64,000 nucleotides of DNA from contig JAABTL010000003.1 in the NCBI GenBank assembly GCA_011389865.1, positions 85,931 through 149,930 on the forward strand, read 5' to 3'. Both the position numbers and the translations under genes were made by a program. Origin of the DNA: Trueperaceae bacterium (GTDB lineage Bacteria > Deinococcota > Deinococci > Deinococcales > Trueperaceae). Shown piece after piece: positions 8,402 through 17,028 of this stretch. Under the pieces are notes generated by a model. The model was not told where the DNA came from. It did not search any database and saw nothing but the letters and a program-made list of their open reading frames with translations. How positions within the stretch are numbered: the stretch's first letter is position 1; the number at the start of each line of letters is the position of its first letter.

Positions 8402-9185
8402 GATCCTCACCAGCCTGCGCCGCGTGCTGCGCGACCACCGCCGCGGCTTCGCGATCTGGGCGGCCGCGCTCTCGGCCATCACCTTCTTCTACATGTCGTT
8501 CTGGCCCACCATGGGCCAGGCGATGGTCGACGCCATCGAGGGGATGCCCCAGGGGTTGATGGCGGCGATGGGCTATGACCGCATCGGCACGGCCGCCGGC
8601 TACCTCGAGGCCGTCGTCTACGGCCTGCTCGGCCCGGTGCTGCTGCTCGTGCACGGCATCGCCCTGGGCGGTCGGCTGATCGCCGGCCAGGAGGAGGACG
8701 GCACCCTCGAGCTGGACTTCGCCGCCCCCGTGAGCCGGGCGCGGCTGTACTGGGAGCGGCTGGCGGCCGCCTGGCTGCTCGTCACCGGGCTCGTCGCGGC
8801 GATCACGCTGGCGGTGCTGGTCAGCAACCCCTTGTTCGACCTGGACGTGTCACCCGCCAACGTCGTCGCCGCGGGCGTCGGCCTGTGGCTGCTGGTCGGC
8901 GGTTTCGTCACCGCCGCCTTCGCCGTCGGCGCCGCGACCGGCCGCCGCGGTCTCGCGGTCGGCGTGGTGGCGGGCCTGGCGGTGATCACCTACGTCTTCC
9001 GTGGCGTCGCCAACGCCGCGGGGATCGAGGTCTACGCCGCCCTCTCGCCGCTGTCGTGGTTCCTGCGACCCGACCCGCTGGCGAACGGGCTCGACCTGGC
9101 GAGCACGCTTCAGCTGGCCGCGATCACGCTGGTCGCAGCGCCCGTGGGCCTGTGGCGCTTCCGGCGGCGGGACCTGATGACTTGA
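8391..9185 (+). CDS. ABC-2 type exporter permease
   Basis: This 264-residue membrane protein has about six helices and the ABC-2 layout: a short cytoplasmic N-terminus, then a loop GRLIAGQEEDGTLELDFAAPVSR. That loop is characteristic of ABC-2 permeases, where the EEDGTLE segment contacts the ATPase. It overlaps the ATPase gene by 11 bases, which implies translational coupling and a two-component exporter. Confidence 0.85.
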   Translation: MRAEILTSLRRVLRDHRRGFAIWAAALSAITFFYMSFWPTMGQAMVDAIEGMPQGLMAAMGYDRIGTAAGYLEAVVYGLLGPVLLLVHGIALGGRLIAGQEEDGTLELDFAAPVSRARLYWERLAAAWLLVTGLVAAITLAVLVSNPLFDLDVSPANVVAAGVGLWLLVGGFVTAAFAVGAATGRRGLAVGVVAGLAVITYVFRGVANAAGIEVYAALSPLSWFLRPDPLANGLDLASTLQLAAITLVAAPVGLWRFRRRDLMT

Positions 9186-9259
9186 GGCGGTGCTCGCCGT
9201 GTGCGACCACCTTGCGGCCGCCGCCGCCGGCGAAGCGGACGGGGTAGCCTTCCGCCGAG

Positions 9260-10552
9260 CTACTCCCAGCTCTCGTAGGTGTAGCTGTCGTAGGTGTACT
9301 CGTCGAACTGCGGGTCGTACGACTCGCAGCCCGCGGCCGCCCAGCAGCCCTGGGCCGCCGTGGCGTCGGCGTAGGCGTCGGGCGCAAAGGTAGCCATGCA
9401 CGCGTCGATGGTGTCGCAAGCGCCACCCCCACCGCCGCCCGCGCGGCTCTCCCTGGCCTCCTGCAGCGCCTGCAGCACGGCCTCCTCGCCGAACGCCAGG
9501 ACGAACACGGCGATGTGGAACTCCTCCCGCTCGTCCGCGGTGGCCTCCGGCCAGTGGGTTCGAACCCGGGTCCATACCTCCCGCGACCGCGCCAGCACGA
9601 CCTGGTCCGGCTGCGGCAGGATGGCGTAGCGATCGGCCATCGCCTGCAGCAGTTCGAGCCGGTCGGCGTCCGTGAGCGCGATCTGGTAGCCCACCTCGAC
9701 GAGCGAGAACTCCAGCGCCTCGATGAAGGCGAGGGCGTTGTCGCGCGTCAGGATCGCGTGTTCACCCTCCACCAGGACCGGGTCGTTCGCGGCCGCCAGC
9801 CGTTGGGTGACGTACACCGCGCCGTCCGAGGTGACCGTGAGGGTGTCGCCGGCCAGCTCGGCGGCGAAGCGGAAGCGCGTCCCGTCGGCGAGGAAGACGC
9901 CCGTCAGCCGCCCATCGCCGCCGTTGGCGCCGAACGGGTAGCGCTGCCCGGAGAGGAGCGGTATGAGCTCGCCGGTGTAGTTGCCGTCGCCGCCCATGAC
10001 GGTGACGCGCAGGTCGTGGCCCTCGAAGGTGCCCAGCAGCGGGTCGTCCCCTCGCGGCAACGGGCGTGGCGCCGCTTTGCCCTTTCCGGGCGCGTCGCCC
10101 ACGGGCGCGGCGGTTACCGTCAGCCGGTAACGCGCCGGTGTGGGCAGCAGGTTCATCACGTCGACGTACAGCGGCCCGGCGACGGGCGCCTCGATCGTGT
10201 GGCTCGGATTGGGATCGGTGCTGGTGTCGAGGTGGTCGGCGTCGGCGTAGGCGTGGATCGGCGCGCCGAGGTTGAGGGCCAGGTCGACGTCGCTACCGAA
10301 GCCCTCCACCCACACGCTCACGGGCCCGGAGTCCGGCGGGATGGTCACCACGTAGGTGTGGAACACGACGGTCTCCAGCCCCTGGATGCCGGCCAGCACG
10401 CCCTCGGCGCTGCCGCCGAGCGCCAGCGCGCCGTACTCGCCACTCGGCGTGCCCTGGGCCCAGGCCGGGACGCCGGTGGCGACCAGGAGGAGGGCGAGCG
10501 CGACGGCCAACGGCCGGTCGCGGCGCGACTGGGTGCGATCGACGGGGATCAT
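9260..10552 (-). CDS. Secreted protein with PPC-like domain and Tyr-rich C-terminal tail
   Basis: This protein of about 430 residues has a signal peptide ending near VPAWAQG. Residues about 45-135 resemble a bacterial pre-peptidase C-terminal (PPC) beta-sandwich (VDLALNLG...GPLYVDVMNL...RYRLTVTA). A second beta-rich segment follows (LLGTFEGHDLRVTV to YVTQRL), then a helical part and a Gly-rich linker. The last about 50 residues hold several Cys and a repeated YTYDSYTYES-type tail. ATG at 10552 is chosen because AAGGAG precedes it; the upstream extension is basic and unlike a signal peptide. No catalytic domain is recognised, so the function is unknown. Confidence 0.65.
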   Translation of the reverse strand: MIPVDRTQSRRDRPLAVALALLLVATGVPAWAQGTPSGEYGALALGGSAEGVLAGIQGLETVVFHTYVVTIPPDSGPVSVWVEGFGSDVDLALNLGAPIHAYADADHLDTSTDPNPSHTIEAPVAGPLYVDVMNLLPTPARYRLTVTAAPVGDAPGKGKAAPRPLPRGDDPLLGTFEGHDLRVTVMGGDGNYTGELIPLLSGQRYPFGANGGDGRLTGVFLADGTRFRFAAELAGDTLTVTSDGAVYVTQRLAAANDPVLVEGEHAILTRDNALAFIEALEFSLVEVGYQIALTDADRLELLQAMADRYAILPQPDQVVLARSREVWTRVRTHWPEATADEREEFHIAVFVLAFGEEAVLQALQEARESRAGGGGGGACDTIDACMATFAPDAYADATAAQGCWAAAGCESYDPQFDEYTYDSYTYESWE

Positions 10553-10591
10553 GGTCCGCTCCTTCCGCTTCGGACGCGAGGAGAGGCACCA

Positions 10592-10606
10592 CCAGTCTAG
10601 AACTGG
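10592..10606. promoter_or_regulatory. Palindrome CCAGT-CTAGA-ACTGG upstream of the PPC protein gene
   Basis: Five-base arms surround CTAGA. On the minus strand the element contains TAGACT (10599-10594), a fair -10 box about 40 bases before the ATG at 10552. It could be a promoter with an overlapping operator. Confidence 0.35.
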
Positions 10607-10664
10607 CGGGGCGATCCGTGGCCTGGTGTGGGGCGGATGGGGTCGGGAACGCAGCGACCGTCGC

Positions 10665-12143
10665 TCAGGTCGACGGCGCCGGGAGCGCCAGACGCCAGGC
10701 GCGCACGCCACTGACCCGCACGCTGCCGCGCGTCGCCAGTCCCCACCACGGGTCGGGCGCCGGGTCGTACAGCCGGCCGCTGAAGGCGACGCGGTCTGCG
10801 ATGAAGGCCTCGAGGAGGCTACCGTCCAGCAGGAGCCGCAGGGTCATCGCGTCGGGCAGGTCGGCCGGCAGTTCCAGTCGCTGCAGGATCGGGCTCGCGG
10901 GGTTGGCGTGCGGCAGCAGCCGACGCAGCGTGAGGTCGCATCTGACGCGGTCGAAGTCGAGGCGGTACCCGCGGGAGAGGTCGCCGTCGACCCGCAGGAG
11001 GACGCCCAGCGTGCCTGACGGCCCCCAATGGGCCGTGAGCTCGAGCTCCGCCTGGGTGTCCAAGTGACCCAGGAGCGCGACCGCCAGGTCGGGTCCGCCC
11101 GCGGCGACGGCGCCGCCCAGATCGTCGCCGGCGGTGGACCAGTCGCCCGCGACGACGCGCGGCGCGGCGACGAGGCCGGCCCGTTCCTGGCGCAACCGGT
11201 CGAGCTCGCGCGCCGGCCGTATGCCGATGCCGCCGTCGGGCGCAGGCGTCAGCTCCCGCGGGAAGGCCATGACGCCGCCCCAGGTCCATGGGCTACCGTC
11301 GTGGGGGAGCGCCAGCGGGGCATCGGGGACGTGGCGATCGAACACGAAGCCGTAGACCAGACGGCGCTCGCCGAAGGCGGCCGTCTTGGCCGCGTAGTAG
11401 CGGAAGTCGTCGAGGCGCGGCGCGCTCGGGGTGGTCCAGGGGCCGACGGGGCTCGGCGCGATGCGCACCTGGACGCCGTAGTCCGAATAGAGCAGGGCGT
11501 GGCGTCCGTCGACGGCCACCACCTCCGGGCACTCGCAGCGGTGCACGTCGCCCGGGCGGTAGAGCAGCCGCCCGTCGCCCCAGTGACGGAGGTCCGCAGA
11601 GACGAAGCGCGCCACGCAGCCGCGCAGGGCCGGCGGCGCGTCGGCGGCGTCGGCGGTGAGGACCATCTCGAACCCGCCCGACGGCAGCGCCCGGACCTGC
11701 GGATCGCGCCAGGCCGCGCCGTGATGGGTGGCGAAGGGCGCGACGGGCCTCAGGATCGGGTTGGCGGGGTCCTTGCGCCAGCTCGTCAGGTCGTCGCTCA
11801 TGGCGTGACAGACGGTCTGTCGCTGCCCGTCCGGGCCGCCGATGCCGGTATAGAAGGCGTGGAAGCGATCGTTGGCGCGAATGACGCAGCCCGTCCAGCA
11901 GCCGTAGGCATCGGGTCCTTGGGGGTCCGGCGCGATCGCGTCCGGCAGCGTGTGCCAGCGCAGCAGATCGTCGCTGACGACGTGTGCCCAGCGCATGGCG
12001 CCGAAGTCGTCGGGGCGCGGCGAGTTCTGGAAGAACACGTGGTGCCGGTCGTCCCAGACGATGGGCGATGGGTCGCCGAAGCGCCCCTCGCCGGGGGCGT
12101 GGTGCAGGCGGACGGCCCGCGGGTCGAGGGGCCCGCCGGTCAA
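10665..12143 (-). CDS. GH32-type (clan GH-J) glycoside hydrolase, probable beta-fructosidase
   Basis: This enzyme of about 492 residues has a five-bladed propeller with GH32-like landmarks. RFGDPSPIVWDDRHHVFFQ holds the candidate nucleophile Asp in place of the usual NDPNG, WRDPQV is the RDP transition-state motif, and ECPEVV is the EC motif with the acid/base Glu. A C-terminal beta-sandwich follows (LDTQAELELTAHW onward). No signal peptide is seen, so it acts in the cytoplasm on imported sugar. The best start is TTG at 12143, overlapping the upstream stop as TTGA; longer versions run through the permease gene. It is the last gene of the ABC operon, which suggests uptake of a fructoside. Confidence 0.75.
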   Translation of the reverse strand: MTGGPLDPRAVRLHHAPGEGRFGDPSPIVWDDRHHVFFQNSPRPDDFGAMRWAHVVSDDLLRWHTLPDAIAPDPQGPDAYGCWTGCVIRANDRFHAFYTGIGGPDGQRQTVCHAMSDDLTSWRKDPANPILRPVAPFATHHGAAWRDPQVRALPSGGFEMVLTADAADAPPALRGCVARFVSADLRHWGDGRLLYRPGDVHRCECPEVVAVDGRHALLYSDYGVQVRIAPSPVGPWTTPSAPRLDDFRYYAAKTAAFGERRLVYGFVFDRHVPDAPLALPHDGSPWTWGGVMAFPRELTPAPDGGIGIRPARELDRLRQERAGLVAAPRVVAGDWSTAGDDLGGAVAAGGPDLAVALLGHLDTQAELELTAHWGPSGTLGVLLRVDGDLSRGYRLDFDRVRCDLTLRRLLPHANPASPILQRLELPADLPDAMTLRLLLDGSLLEAFIADRVAFSGRLYDPAPDPWWGLATRGSVRVSGVRAWRLALPAPST

Positions 12144-12979
12144 CCCTTGACCCCGCTCGAGGCGATGCTCTGCACGAACCAGCGGTTGAAGAGCAGGTAC
12201 ACGATGAGCACCGGGATGGTGATCATGGCGGCGAAGGCCATGATCTGGCCCCACTCGCGCGGCTGCTGGCCGAAGAACTGCTGCATCGCGACCGTCAGCG
12301 GCCGCACCTCGACGCTGCGTGCCACCATGACCGGCCACAGCAGCTGGCCCCAGTGACGCAGGAACAGCAGGATCGTGACGGTCGCGATGATCGGTCGCGA
12401 CAGCGGCAGGACGACGGACCAGTAGATGCGGAAGCGGCTGGCGCCGTCGACCACCGCCGCCTCCTCCAGGTCGCGCGGGACCTGGATGAAGAACTGGTAG
12501 AAGAGGAAGATCGAGAACGCGTCGGCGATGAACGGGATCGCCTGCACGTAGAGGGTGTCGAGCCAGCCGAAGCGGTTGACGATCAGGAGCAGCGGCACCG
12601 CGATCGACTCGAACGGGATGATGATCAGCGCGATGACCACGCTGACGAGCAGCGCGCGCCCGCGAAAGCGGAAGCGCGCCAGGCCGTAGGCGATCAGGCT
12701 GTTGACGAACAGGCCGATGACGACGATGGAGCCGACGATCAGCACCGAGTTGCGCAGCGCCTTGAGGAAGGCGACGTTGGCGAACACGTCGCGGTAGTTC
12801 TGCAGCGACACCTCGGTGGGCACGAAGGCCATCCCCGAGCTCATGTGGCGCATGATCAGCGCATCGTCGGGCTTGAAGCTCGACACCAGCATGATCACCA
12901 CCGGGAACAGGAAGAACGCCGCCAGCAGCGTCATCAGCAGGTAGTCCAGGGCGTGCGTCCAGGCGGCGCGGCGTACCAC
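12140..12979 (-). CDS. Carbohydrate ABC transporter permease (MalG/UgpE type)
   Basis: This 279-residue permease has six helices and the EAA-loop DLEEAAVVDGASRFRIYWSV. It lies one base after the other permease gene and overlaps the glycosidase gene by four bases. Together with the gene at 12981 it forms the membrane channel of the second sugar importer. Confidence 0.9.
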   Translation of the reverse strand: MVRRAAWTHALDYLLMTLLAAFFLFPVVIMLVSSFKPDDALIMRHMSSGMAFVPTEVSLQNYRDVFANVAFLKALRNSVLIVGSIVVIGLFVNSLIAYGLARFRFRGRALLVSVVIALIIIPFESIAVPLLLIVNRFGWLDTLYVQAIPFIADAFSIFLFYQFFIQVPRDLEEAAVVDGASRFRIYWSVVLPLSRPIIATVTILLFLRHWGQLLWPVMVARSVEVRPLTVAMQQFFGQQPREWGQIMAFAAMITIPVLIVYLLFNRWFVQSIASSGVKG

Positions 12980-12980
12980 C

Positions 12981-13916
12981 TCAGACCGTCCTCTCCTCGC
13001 GCAGGAAGCGGCGCTGCAGGAGGGCCACGGCCAGCACGATGAGGAAGAACACGACGGTCAGGGCCGACGCGTAGCCGACGCGGAGCTGGCCGAAGCCGAC
13101 CCGCTCGATCTGGTAGACGACCGTCTGGGTGGCGTTCTGCGGGCCGCCCTGGGTCATGATCTTGACCTGGTCGTAGAGGCGGAACGCCAGGATGGTCGTG
13201 GAGATGATGACGAAGATCGTGGTGTTGCGCAGGCTCGGCAGGGTGATGCTACGGAACATCTGCAGGCGGTTGGCCCCGTCGATGCGGGCCGCCTCGTACA
13301 GCTGCTGCGCGATCTCCTGCAGCCCCGCGAGGAAGATGACCATCTGGAAGCCGACGCCCTGCCAGATCGACAGGATGGCGATCGCCGCCAACGCGCTGCG
13401 GGTGTCCTGCAGCCAGGCGATCGGTTCGATGAGGCCGAAGCTGATGGCGCCGAGGAAGGCGTTGATGAACCCCTCGGTGGGGTTGTAGAGCAGGAACCAG
13501 ATCGCGGACACGACCACCATGGTCGTGACCACGGGCGAGAAATAGATCGTGCGGAACACGAGCGAGCCGCGCAGCCGCTGGTTGACCAACATCGCCATGG
13601 CCAGCGCGAGGGCCGACTGGACCGGCACGACGAACGCCGCGAAGGCGAAGTTGTTGAGCAGCGCGCGCTGGAAGGTGGCGTCCTGCAGGAGCCGCTCGAA
13701 GTTGCGCAGCCCAACGAACTCGGTCGGCAGCCGCGGGTTGGGGATCAGCCGCTGGTCGGTGAACGCCAGCGCGAACGCCAGCACGAACGGCACGATGAGG
13801 AAGGCGGTGAGCAACAGCAGTGCCGGTAGCGAGAAGGTCCAGGCGGCGCGCGCCTCCCGGCGCTGCATGGCGCCCGCGCGTGGACGGCGCGGTGCGGAGG
13901 CTGAGGTCGTGGCCAC
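12981..13916 (-). CDS. Carbohydrate ABC transporter permease (MalF/UgpA type)
   Basis: This 311-residue protein has six helices, with the EAA-loop QLYEAARIDGANRLQMF near residue 215. The first helix is preceded by a basic N-terminus (PRRPRAGAMQRREARAA). A later in-frame ATG, beginning MQRREARAAWTFSLPALLLL, could be the true start. It follows the binding-protein gene across a 106-base gap that carries a strong hairpin. Confidence 0.88.
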   Translation of the reverse strand: MATTSASAPRRPRAGAMQRREARAAWTFSLPALLLLTAFLIVPFVLAFALAFTDQRLIPNPRLPTEFVGLRNFERLLQDATFQRALLNNFAFAAFVVPVQSALALAMAMLVNQRLRGSLVFRTIYFSPVVTTMVVVSAIWFLLYNPTEGFINAFLGAISFGLIEPIAWLQDTRSALAAIAILSIWQGVGFQMVIFLAGLQEIAQQLYEAARIDGANRLQMFRSITLPSLRNTTIFVIISTTILAFRLYDQVKIMTQGGPQNATQTVVYQIERVGFGQLRVGYASALTVVFFLIVLAVALLQRRFLREERTV

Positions 13917-13955
13917 CGGTGGGCCTCCCGAGTGGGGGTGCGCGCGTGGGGTTGG

Positions 13956-13990
13956 GGGCCGCCCGCGTCGTGCGCGGCTGCGGGCGGCCC
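13956..13990 (-). terminator. Intercistronic hairpin between binding-protein and permease genes
   Basis: GGGCCGCCCGC (13956-13966) pairs perfectly with GCGGGCGGCCC (13980-13990), an 11-bp stem with a 13-base loop. There is no T-run on either side. Placed just downstream of the binding-protein stop at 14023, it likely limits read-through or stabilises the binding-protein mRNA. Confidence 0.6.
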
Positions 13991-14022
13991 GGGGTCGTGG
14001 GTGTCGGCGGGCGCCGCGGCCC

Positions 14023-15288
14023 TCAGTCGGTCGGGTAGCCGCGGTTGTCCTCGATGTCCTGCTCGATGCGCTGTCGCGCCTGCTGCAACTGCGTGGCGAC
14101 GTCGGCGCCGCCCGCGATGTTGGCGACCGCCTCGGCGAAGGCGTCGGTGATCACCGGGTAGGCCGGCGTCTGCGGCCGGGGTACCGCGATGGTGTTCAGC
14201 TGCTCGGCGAACAGCTCCAGCGGGGCGCCCTCACCGTAGAGTTCGGACATCTCGATCGCCGAGAAGCGCGCGGGGACCGCCCCGTTCGCGTCGGTCATGC
14301 GGAGGATCTCGTCGGGCTGCATGAGGAACTCGAGGAACGCCCAGGCGCCGTCCGGCACGCCGCAGGAGGTCGTGATGCCCCAGTTCCAGGAGCCCATGCC
14401 GGTCTTGGAGCCGGTGCCGAAGTCGGGCAGCGGCAGGATGACGAGGTCCTCGCCCAGGGCCTCGACGTGCGGGTTGTACTGCCAGTGGCCGACCCACGAC
14501 AGCGCCGCGATCTGGCGCTCGTGGAAGTCGACGTCGCCGGCGGGCGCGTTGGTGGCCCAGCCATTGGCGAACCAGCTCTGGAAGCGCTCCATGGCCGCGA
14601 TGGCCTCGGGGCTCGTCAGCGGCTCGGCGTTCTGGTAGCCGTCCCGGTCGATCAGGTCGGCGCCCGCGCTCTGGAGGATGGGGCTGAAGCCGTAGGTGAA
14701 CCACTCGCCCTGACCGTAGTTGAACTTCAGGTCGAGGGCGTACTCCACCTCGGGCAGGGCCGTGAGGCGGGCGAGCGCGTCATCGAACTCCTCCGCCGTC
14801 CAGGCGTCGTCGATGCCCGTCGGGATGCGGACGCCCGCGGCCTCGAGGTAGCGGCGGTTGGCGTAGAGGCCGAGGCCGCTGTCGAAGGTGCCGAGGCTGT
14901 AGAGCTGTCCGGCGTAGGTGCCCTGGTCGAGGATGCTCGGCAGCACGTCCGCGCGCAGTTCGTCGCTGACGTACGCGTCGATCGGCCGCAGGAAGCCGCT
15001 CCAGGCGTAGTTGTAGATGAACGGACCGTCGAAGTCGAGCAGGCAGGGCAGGTCGTTCGACAGCGCCGCGGCCTGCACCTGGTCGTTGTAGGTACCTTCG
15101 GGCAGCTGCTCCGCGACCACCCGGTACTCGCTCTGGCCGGCGTTGAAGGCCTCGACTTGCGCCGCGAGCGCGTCGCGCTCGGGACCCTTGCCGCTGTGGA
15201 ACCAGACGCTGACGTCGGTCTGGGCCAACGCGCCGGCCGTCAGCGCCAGCGCGGCCAGGGTGAGGACGAGACGTCGGATGCGTTCCAT
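14023..15288 (-). CDS. Carbohydrate ABC transporter substrate-binding protein
   Basis: This 421-residue family-1 extracellular solute-binding protein has a signal peptide of about 22 residues ending near TAGALAQ, then a mature N-terminus TDVSVWFHSGKGPERDAL. Sugar-binding-protein features include LYSLGTFDSGLGLYANRRYL and WGITTSCGVPDGAWAFLEFL. The ATG at 15288 has GGGAGG upstream; the frame continues open but is a shadow. It heads an operon with two permeases and a GH32-type enzyme, so a fructose-containing oligosaccharide is a reasonable guess for the ligand. Confidence 0.88.
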   Translation of the reverse strand: MERIRRLVLTLAALALTAGALAQTDVSVWFHSGKGPERDALAAQVEAFNAGQSEYRVVAEQLPEGTYNDQVQAAALSNDLPCLLDFDGPFIYNYAWSGFLRPIDAYVSDELRADVLPSILDQGTYAGQLYSLGTFDSGLGLYANRRYLEAAGVRIPTGIDDAWTAEEFDDALARLTALPEVEYALDLKFNYGQGEWFTYGFSPILQSAGADLIDRDGYQNAEPLTSPEAIAAMERFQSWFANGWATNAPAGDVDFHERQIAALSWVGHWQYNPHVEALGEDLVILPLPDFGTGSKTGMGSWNWGITTSCGVPDGAWAFLEFLMQPDEILRMTDANGAVPARFSAIEMSELYGEGAPLELFAEQLNTIAVPRPQTPAYPVITDAFAEAVANIAGGADVATQLQQARQRIEQDIEDNRGYPTD

Positions 15289-15343
15289 GTGCAACCTCCC
15301 GAAGAACATGGGCGACCCCACCGCGTGATCGCCATGATCCCGC

Positions 15344-15367
15344 GGACCGGTCCAGGACGGACCGGAC
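15344..15367. promoter_or_regulatory. Repeated GGACCGG boxes upstream of the sugar ABC-GH32 operon
   Basis: GGACCGGTCC (15344-15353, a perfect 10-bp palindrome) is followed by GGACCGGAC (15359-15367); the two GGACCGG copies start 15 bases apart. They lie between the divergent binding-protein and HTH-protein genes. The same GACCGG core is found in the palindrome before the other sugar importer at 3388. Probable operator; a LacI- or GntR-like protein would fit, but this is inference. Confidence 0.4.
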
Positions 15368-15444
15368 GTGTGCGCCGCCTTCCTCGCGTACGCTTCGAAG
15401 GTAGCATGACCCCCTGGGGGGGTAAGTGGGTGGGGTAAGCCTGC

Positions 15445-15450
15445 TACGAT
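15445..15450 (+). promoter_or_regulatory. -10 element TACGAT of a leaderless start
   Basis: TACGAT is separated by six bases from the GTG at 15457, so the transcript would begin at the start codon. No Shine-Dalgarno sequence is present. A perfect ACCCCC-TGG-GGGGGT inverted repeat at 15409-15423 lies just upstream, near the -35 position, and may be a regulator site. Confidence 0.5.
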
Positions 15451-15456
15451 CGGGGC

Positions 15457-16755
15457 GTGGCGGCGACCAACTTGGCCCAACGGAGCTACGCGGTCCTGGT
15501 CGAGGTCCTCGAGGAGATCGGCGATCTGGAACCTGGGCACGGTCTGCGCGCTGCCGACCGGGCGGTTGCCGAGCGCTTCGACGTCTCGCTGGCGACGGCG
15601 CGGAACTGGCGCCGTGGACGCCAGCATCACGTCTCGTTCCGGGTCGGGGAGCGCCTGCTGGAGGAGGTGGCCGCGCTGGCGCCCCGGCACCTGGAGAGAT
15701 TGCGCCTGCAGCACGACCTCGCCCACCGCCTGGAGCGTATCGATCGCATCGCCGAGCGGCTGGCCGCCGAGCTCGCCGTGCACATGGGCGCTGGCACGAG
15801 TTGGCACATCTACTCGGGTCCCCTGGTGCTTGCCTTCGCGCCCGCACTGGACGCCGCGCGCCGCGCCGACCTCGCCTCGCGAGCGACGCAGTTGATCGAT
15901 CGCATCGGTGAGCTCGGGTTCGACCACCGCGACGTCCCCGCGCTGCCCGAGTTGGTCCGCGCGATGCTCCATCTGTGGCACCACGCGGGGACCTTCGGGG
16001 TGCGCGGTCGCAGCGTCCAGACCTCGCTCGCGCGCGCCGGCGCGAGCTACCTCAACCGCATCGAGCTGGCGCTCTATTTCGGGGACGTGTGCGCCATGGC
16101 ATCGCTCTTCACCGGTGATCTGGCCTCCTCGGATCGCTACAGCGCCCGAGCGCGCAGCCTGCTCGCGAGCGCCGACGCCGCCGATGAGGCGGCCTCGCCG
16201 GTGCCGCGCGTCGAGGCCGAGACGATGGTCGCGGCGGTGCGCGCCCAGATCCTCGCTTGCCACGGTGGCGCGGAGGCGTCCGAGGAGCTCGACGCCTTCG
16301 CGGCTGGGCCCGGTGGTCGCCCCGCCACTTGCGGGTGGATCGACAGCGTGCGCTGCGGCGCCCTCGGTTACCTGACCGTGGGTCGGTTCGACGACCGGAC
16401 GGCCGGTGAGCACTTCCTGACCGCCTGTGAGCGGTCGGACGCTTGGCTCCGCTCGTTCGGGATCGCCTTCGGTAGCACGCCACACCGTGCGCTGGCTGCC
16501 TGTGCACGGTTCCGTTCTGGCACCCCCGTCGAGGCGTGCCTCGCGTGGGTCTACCGCGCCCTGCACGACGCGCACCAGCACGCGGTGGTCGTGGACCAGG
16601 TGGCCGCGCTGCGGGCCGCCGAAGCGCTGCATCGCGCAGAGGGCGACGAGCTCCGCGCAACGCACCACGCCCGTCGGGCCGAGGCCGAGGTGCTGGCCCA
16701 CGGTCTGGAGGCGTGGGACGGGGTGCTGCGCAGGCGGTTGGTTCGGACGGCGTAG
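15457..16755 (+). CDS. HTH-containing helical protein of unknown function
   Basis: I do not recognise a named family. This 432-residue soluble protein begins with a possible helix-turn-helix (residues about 30-52, ADRAVAERFDVSLATARNWRRG), followed by a long, almost wholly helical, Ala/Arg-rich region that resembles the TPR-like sensor part of some regulators. It has no membrane helices. The GTG start is supported by the leaderless-type TACGAT box. It is divergent from the sugar ABC-GH32 operon and could regulate it, but nothing in the sequence proves this. The C-terminal part (LAWVYRALHDAHQHAVVVDQVAALRAAEAL) resembles tetratricopeptide helices. Confidence 0.6.
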   Translation: MAATNLAQRSYAVLVEVLEEIGDLEPGHGLRAADRAVAERFDVSLATARNWRRGRQHHVSFRVGERLLEEVAALAPRHLERLRLQHDLAHRLERIDRIAERLAAELAVHMGAGTSWHIYSGPLVLAFAPALDAARRADLASRATQLIDRIGELGFDHRDVPALPELVRAMLHLWHHAGTFGVRGRSVQTSLARAGASYLNRIELALYFGDVCAMASLFTGDLASSDRYSARARSLLASADAADEAASPVPRVEAETMVAAVRAQILACHGGAEASEELDAFAAGPGGRPATCGWIDSVRCGALGYLTVGRFDDRTAGEHFLTACERSDAWLRSFGIAFGSTPHRALAACARFRSGTPVEACLAWVYRALHDAHQHAVVVDQVAALRAAEALHRAEGDELRATHHARRAEAEVLAHGLEAWDGVLRRRLVRTA

Positions 16756-16946
16756 GGGCGGCACGCGCTGCCCTGGAAGGCGCGGTCAGACGTAGAGGCG
16801 CGAGGCGCTGACGACGGTCTCGACGAACCCGTACGTCCGAGTGGCGACGGGCCTCGCGGTGCCGCTGGCGGCGTTCGCGAAAACGCCGTACGCCGAGCAC
16901 GACCTGGGGAGCCGCATCTGCCGCGAGGGGTGAGCCGCCCGTGCGC

Positions 16947-16952
16947 TACCAT
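16947..16952 (+). promoter_or_regulatory. -10 element TACCAT upstream of chaB
   Basis: The context GCGCTACCATCGAGGCAC matches other -10 boxes in this window (GCTATCAT, GCTACGAT). Transcription would start near 16959, leaving a leader of about 70 bases before the ATG at 17029. Confidence 0.45.
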
Positions 16953-17028
16953 CGAGGCACGTCGCCCACGCGTGGGCGATGCGGAGAGCCGCATGGACCC
17001 GCGCCTCGCCCGTCGAGAGGGGAAGACC

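Noticed and set aside
15289..16764. Open minus-strand extension of the sugar-binding-protein gene across the HTH gene
   Set aside because: The signal peptide and ribosome site place the start at 15288; the extension is antisense to the 15457-16755 gene.
16869..16888. Inverted repeat with core GGCGTT-CGCGAA-AACGCC
   Set aside because: Seven pairs and no T-run, 114 bases after the nearest stop; too weak to call a terminator in DNA this GC-rich.
16786..16930. Minus-strand peptide ending RTYGFVETVVSASRLYV, which looks protein-like
   Set aside because: It lacks a start and ribosome site and overlaps the chaB promoter region; it could be a gene remnant but no family is recognised.
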